Shown piece by piece: positions 63,559-64,000 of a stretch of 64,000 nt of DNA. The stretch is from positions 53,527-117,526 of the forward strand of contig JADPRS010000007.1 of the NCBI GenBank assembly GCA_015686845.1, given 5' to 3'. The notes below the pieces were generated by a model. That model made no database searches. It was given only the letters and a program-made list of their open reading frames with translations, and had not been told where the DNA came from. The DNA comes from Lutibacter sp. B2 (lineage in GTDB: Bacteria; Bacillota; Clostridia; Peptostreptococcales; Thermotaleaceae). The stretch's first letter is position 1, and the number at the start of each line of letters is the position of its first letter. The position numbers and the translations under genes were made by a program.

Positions 63559-63642
63559 AATTTCACCTCTTTATAATATTAAATTCTATTCTATCTATAT
63601 ATTAAATCTATTTTTCTATATTCGCAACGGTATTTTTTAAAA

Positions 63643-63693
63643 AAAAAGAGATTTTTCTATACAATGATACATTGTATAGAAAAATCTCTTTTT
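63643..63693 (-). terminator. Terminator of the tRNA cluster
   Basis: A 24-bp perfect stem (AAAAAGAGATTTTTCTATAC... and its complement) around ATA lies directly after tRNA-Phe on the minus strand, with a T-run. Confidence 0.88.
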
Positions 63694-63768
63694 GGTGCCC
63701 AGAGGCGGAATCGAACCACCGACACGGGGATTTTCAGTCCCCTGCTCTACCGACTGAGCTATCTGGGC
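63693..63768 (-). tRNA. tRNA-Phe (GAA)
   Basis: The minus strand reads GCCCAGATAGCTCAGTCGG ... CTGAAAA anticodon loop ... GGTTCGATTCC ... CTGGGCACCA; the CCA end is encoded. All arms pair. Confidence 0.95.
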
Positions 63769-63775
63769 AAATTTA

Positions 63776-63852
63776 TGGTGGGCCTTCAGGGATTCGAACC
63801 CCGGACCTGCCGGTTATGAGCCGGACGCTCTAACCAACTGAGCTAAAGGCCC
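63776..63852 (-). tRNA. tRNA-Met (CAT)
   Basis: The minus strand reads GGGCCTTTAGCTCAGTTGG ... CCGG-CTCATAA-CCGG ... GGTTCGAATCC ... AAGGCCCACCA. The anticodon is CAT; acceptor and arms resemble elongator Met, though an Ile2 (CAU, later modified) tRNA cannot be wholly excluded. CCA is encoded. Confidence 0.9.
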
Positions 63853-63861
63853 TAATTAAAA

Positions 63862-63938
<77 letters not shown>

Positions 63939-63945
63939 ATTTTTT

Positions 63946-64000
63946 TGGCAGGGGTAGAAGGACTTGAACCCTCGGCACATGGTTTTGGAGACCACTGCTC
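63946..64000 (-). tRNA. tRNA-Trp (CCA), 5' part beyond the window
   Basis: The minus-strand 3' portion shows GTGGT-CTCCAAA-ACCAT (anticodon CCA), GGTTCAAGTCC and the encoded CCA end. The D arm and 5' acceptor strand lie past position 64000. Confidence 0.9.

Overview
The window is AT-rich, with low-GC Firmicutes gene content, and suggests an anaerobic spore-forming member of the Clostridia. The evidence is a GerAB-type germination permease, a DUF1858 redox-disulfide protein, a clostridial thiamine-salvage operon under a TPP riboswitch, LytS/LytTR control of a CstA carrier, and the ctp - minJ-like - uvrB - uvrA order shared with Bacillus. Genus cannot be fixed from the sequence alone.

Layout. 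1-2.4 kb: small proteins, one with a perfect internal duplication, and a formimidoylglutamase. 2.4-7.1 kb: cyclophilin lipoprotein, a YceG-like/serine-protease fusion, and an ABC ATPase-permease pair with no binding protein. 7.1-10.5 kb: ABC exporter, anti-sigma and ECF sigma in one operon. 10.6-19 kb: germination permease, M20 peptidase, LysM/VanY carboxypeptidase, LysM-SnoaL protein, VanRS-like two-component system. 18.9-28.1 kb: ApbE, DUF1292, ABC-F, PepF and the TPP riboswitch-thiW-thiD-cytX-thiM-thiE operon. 28-31 kb: broken DUF4397 gene, HsmA-like protein, L,D-transpeptidase, carbonic-anhydrase-like protein.

31.1-42.7 kb is the accessory region and the most notable part. Every supported gene in it is on the minus strand, and the gene blocks are separated by imperfect inverted repeats of about 69-130 bp whose ends read RYYYAAC...GTTRRRY or close to it (best at 32804-32872). 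The gene-strand right end is always CGTTA-something, followed in most cases by a short leader, a Shine-Dalgarno and a start codon. This is the anatomy of integron gene cassettes with attC sites. The cargo includes a CPBP protease, a DUF262 + nucleotidyltransferase pair, a reverse transcriptase of defence-system type, a DUF429 protein and small membrane or secreted-looking proteins. Two broken tyrosine recombinases and an IS91-type transposase lie in or beside the array. No intact integron integrase is visible, so the array looks like an integrase-less cassette cluster, at least within this window.

42.8-51.3 kb: CstA with its LytS/LytTR system (a BtsSR-BtsT-like arrangement), a dhaL-dhaK-lsrF-like operon whose dhaK has an in-frame TAG, a DUF1858 protein, a siroheme reductase-like protein, and a deleted methyltransferase remnant. 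51.4-64 kb: amidase-domain protein, split ThrE exporter, YbaK, UvrA, UvrB, a diguanylate cyclase, MinJ-like PDZ protein, CtpA-like protease, class IV aminotransferase, and a tRNA cluster (Phe, Met, Ile, partial Trp). Several convergent gene pairs end inside shared hairpins that also form the last codons of the genes.
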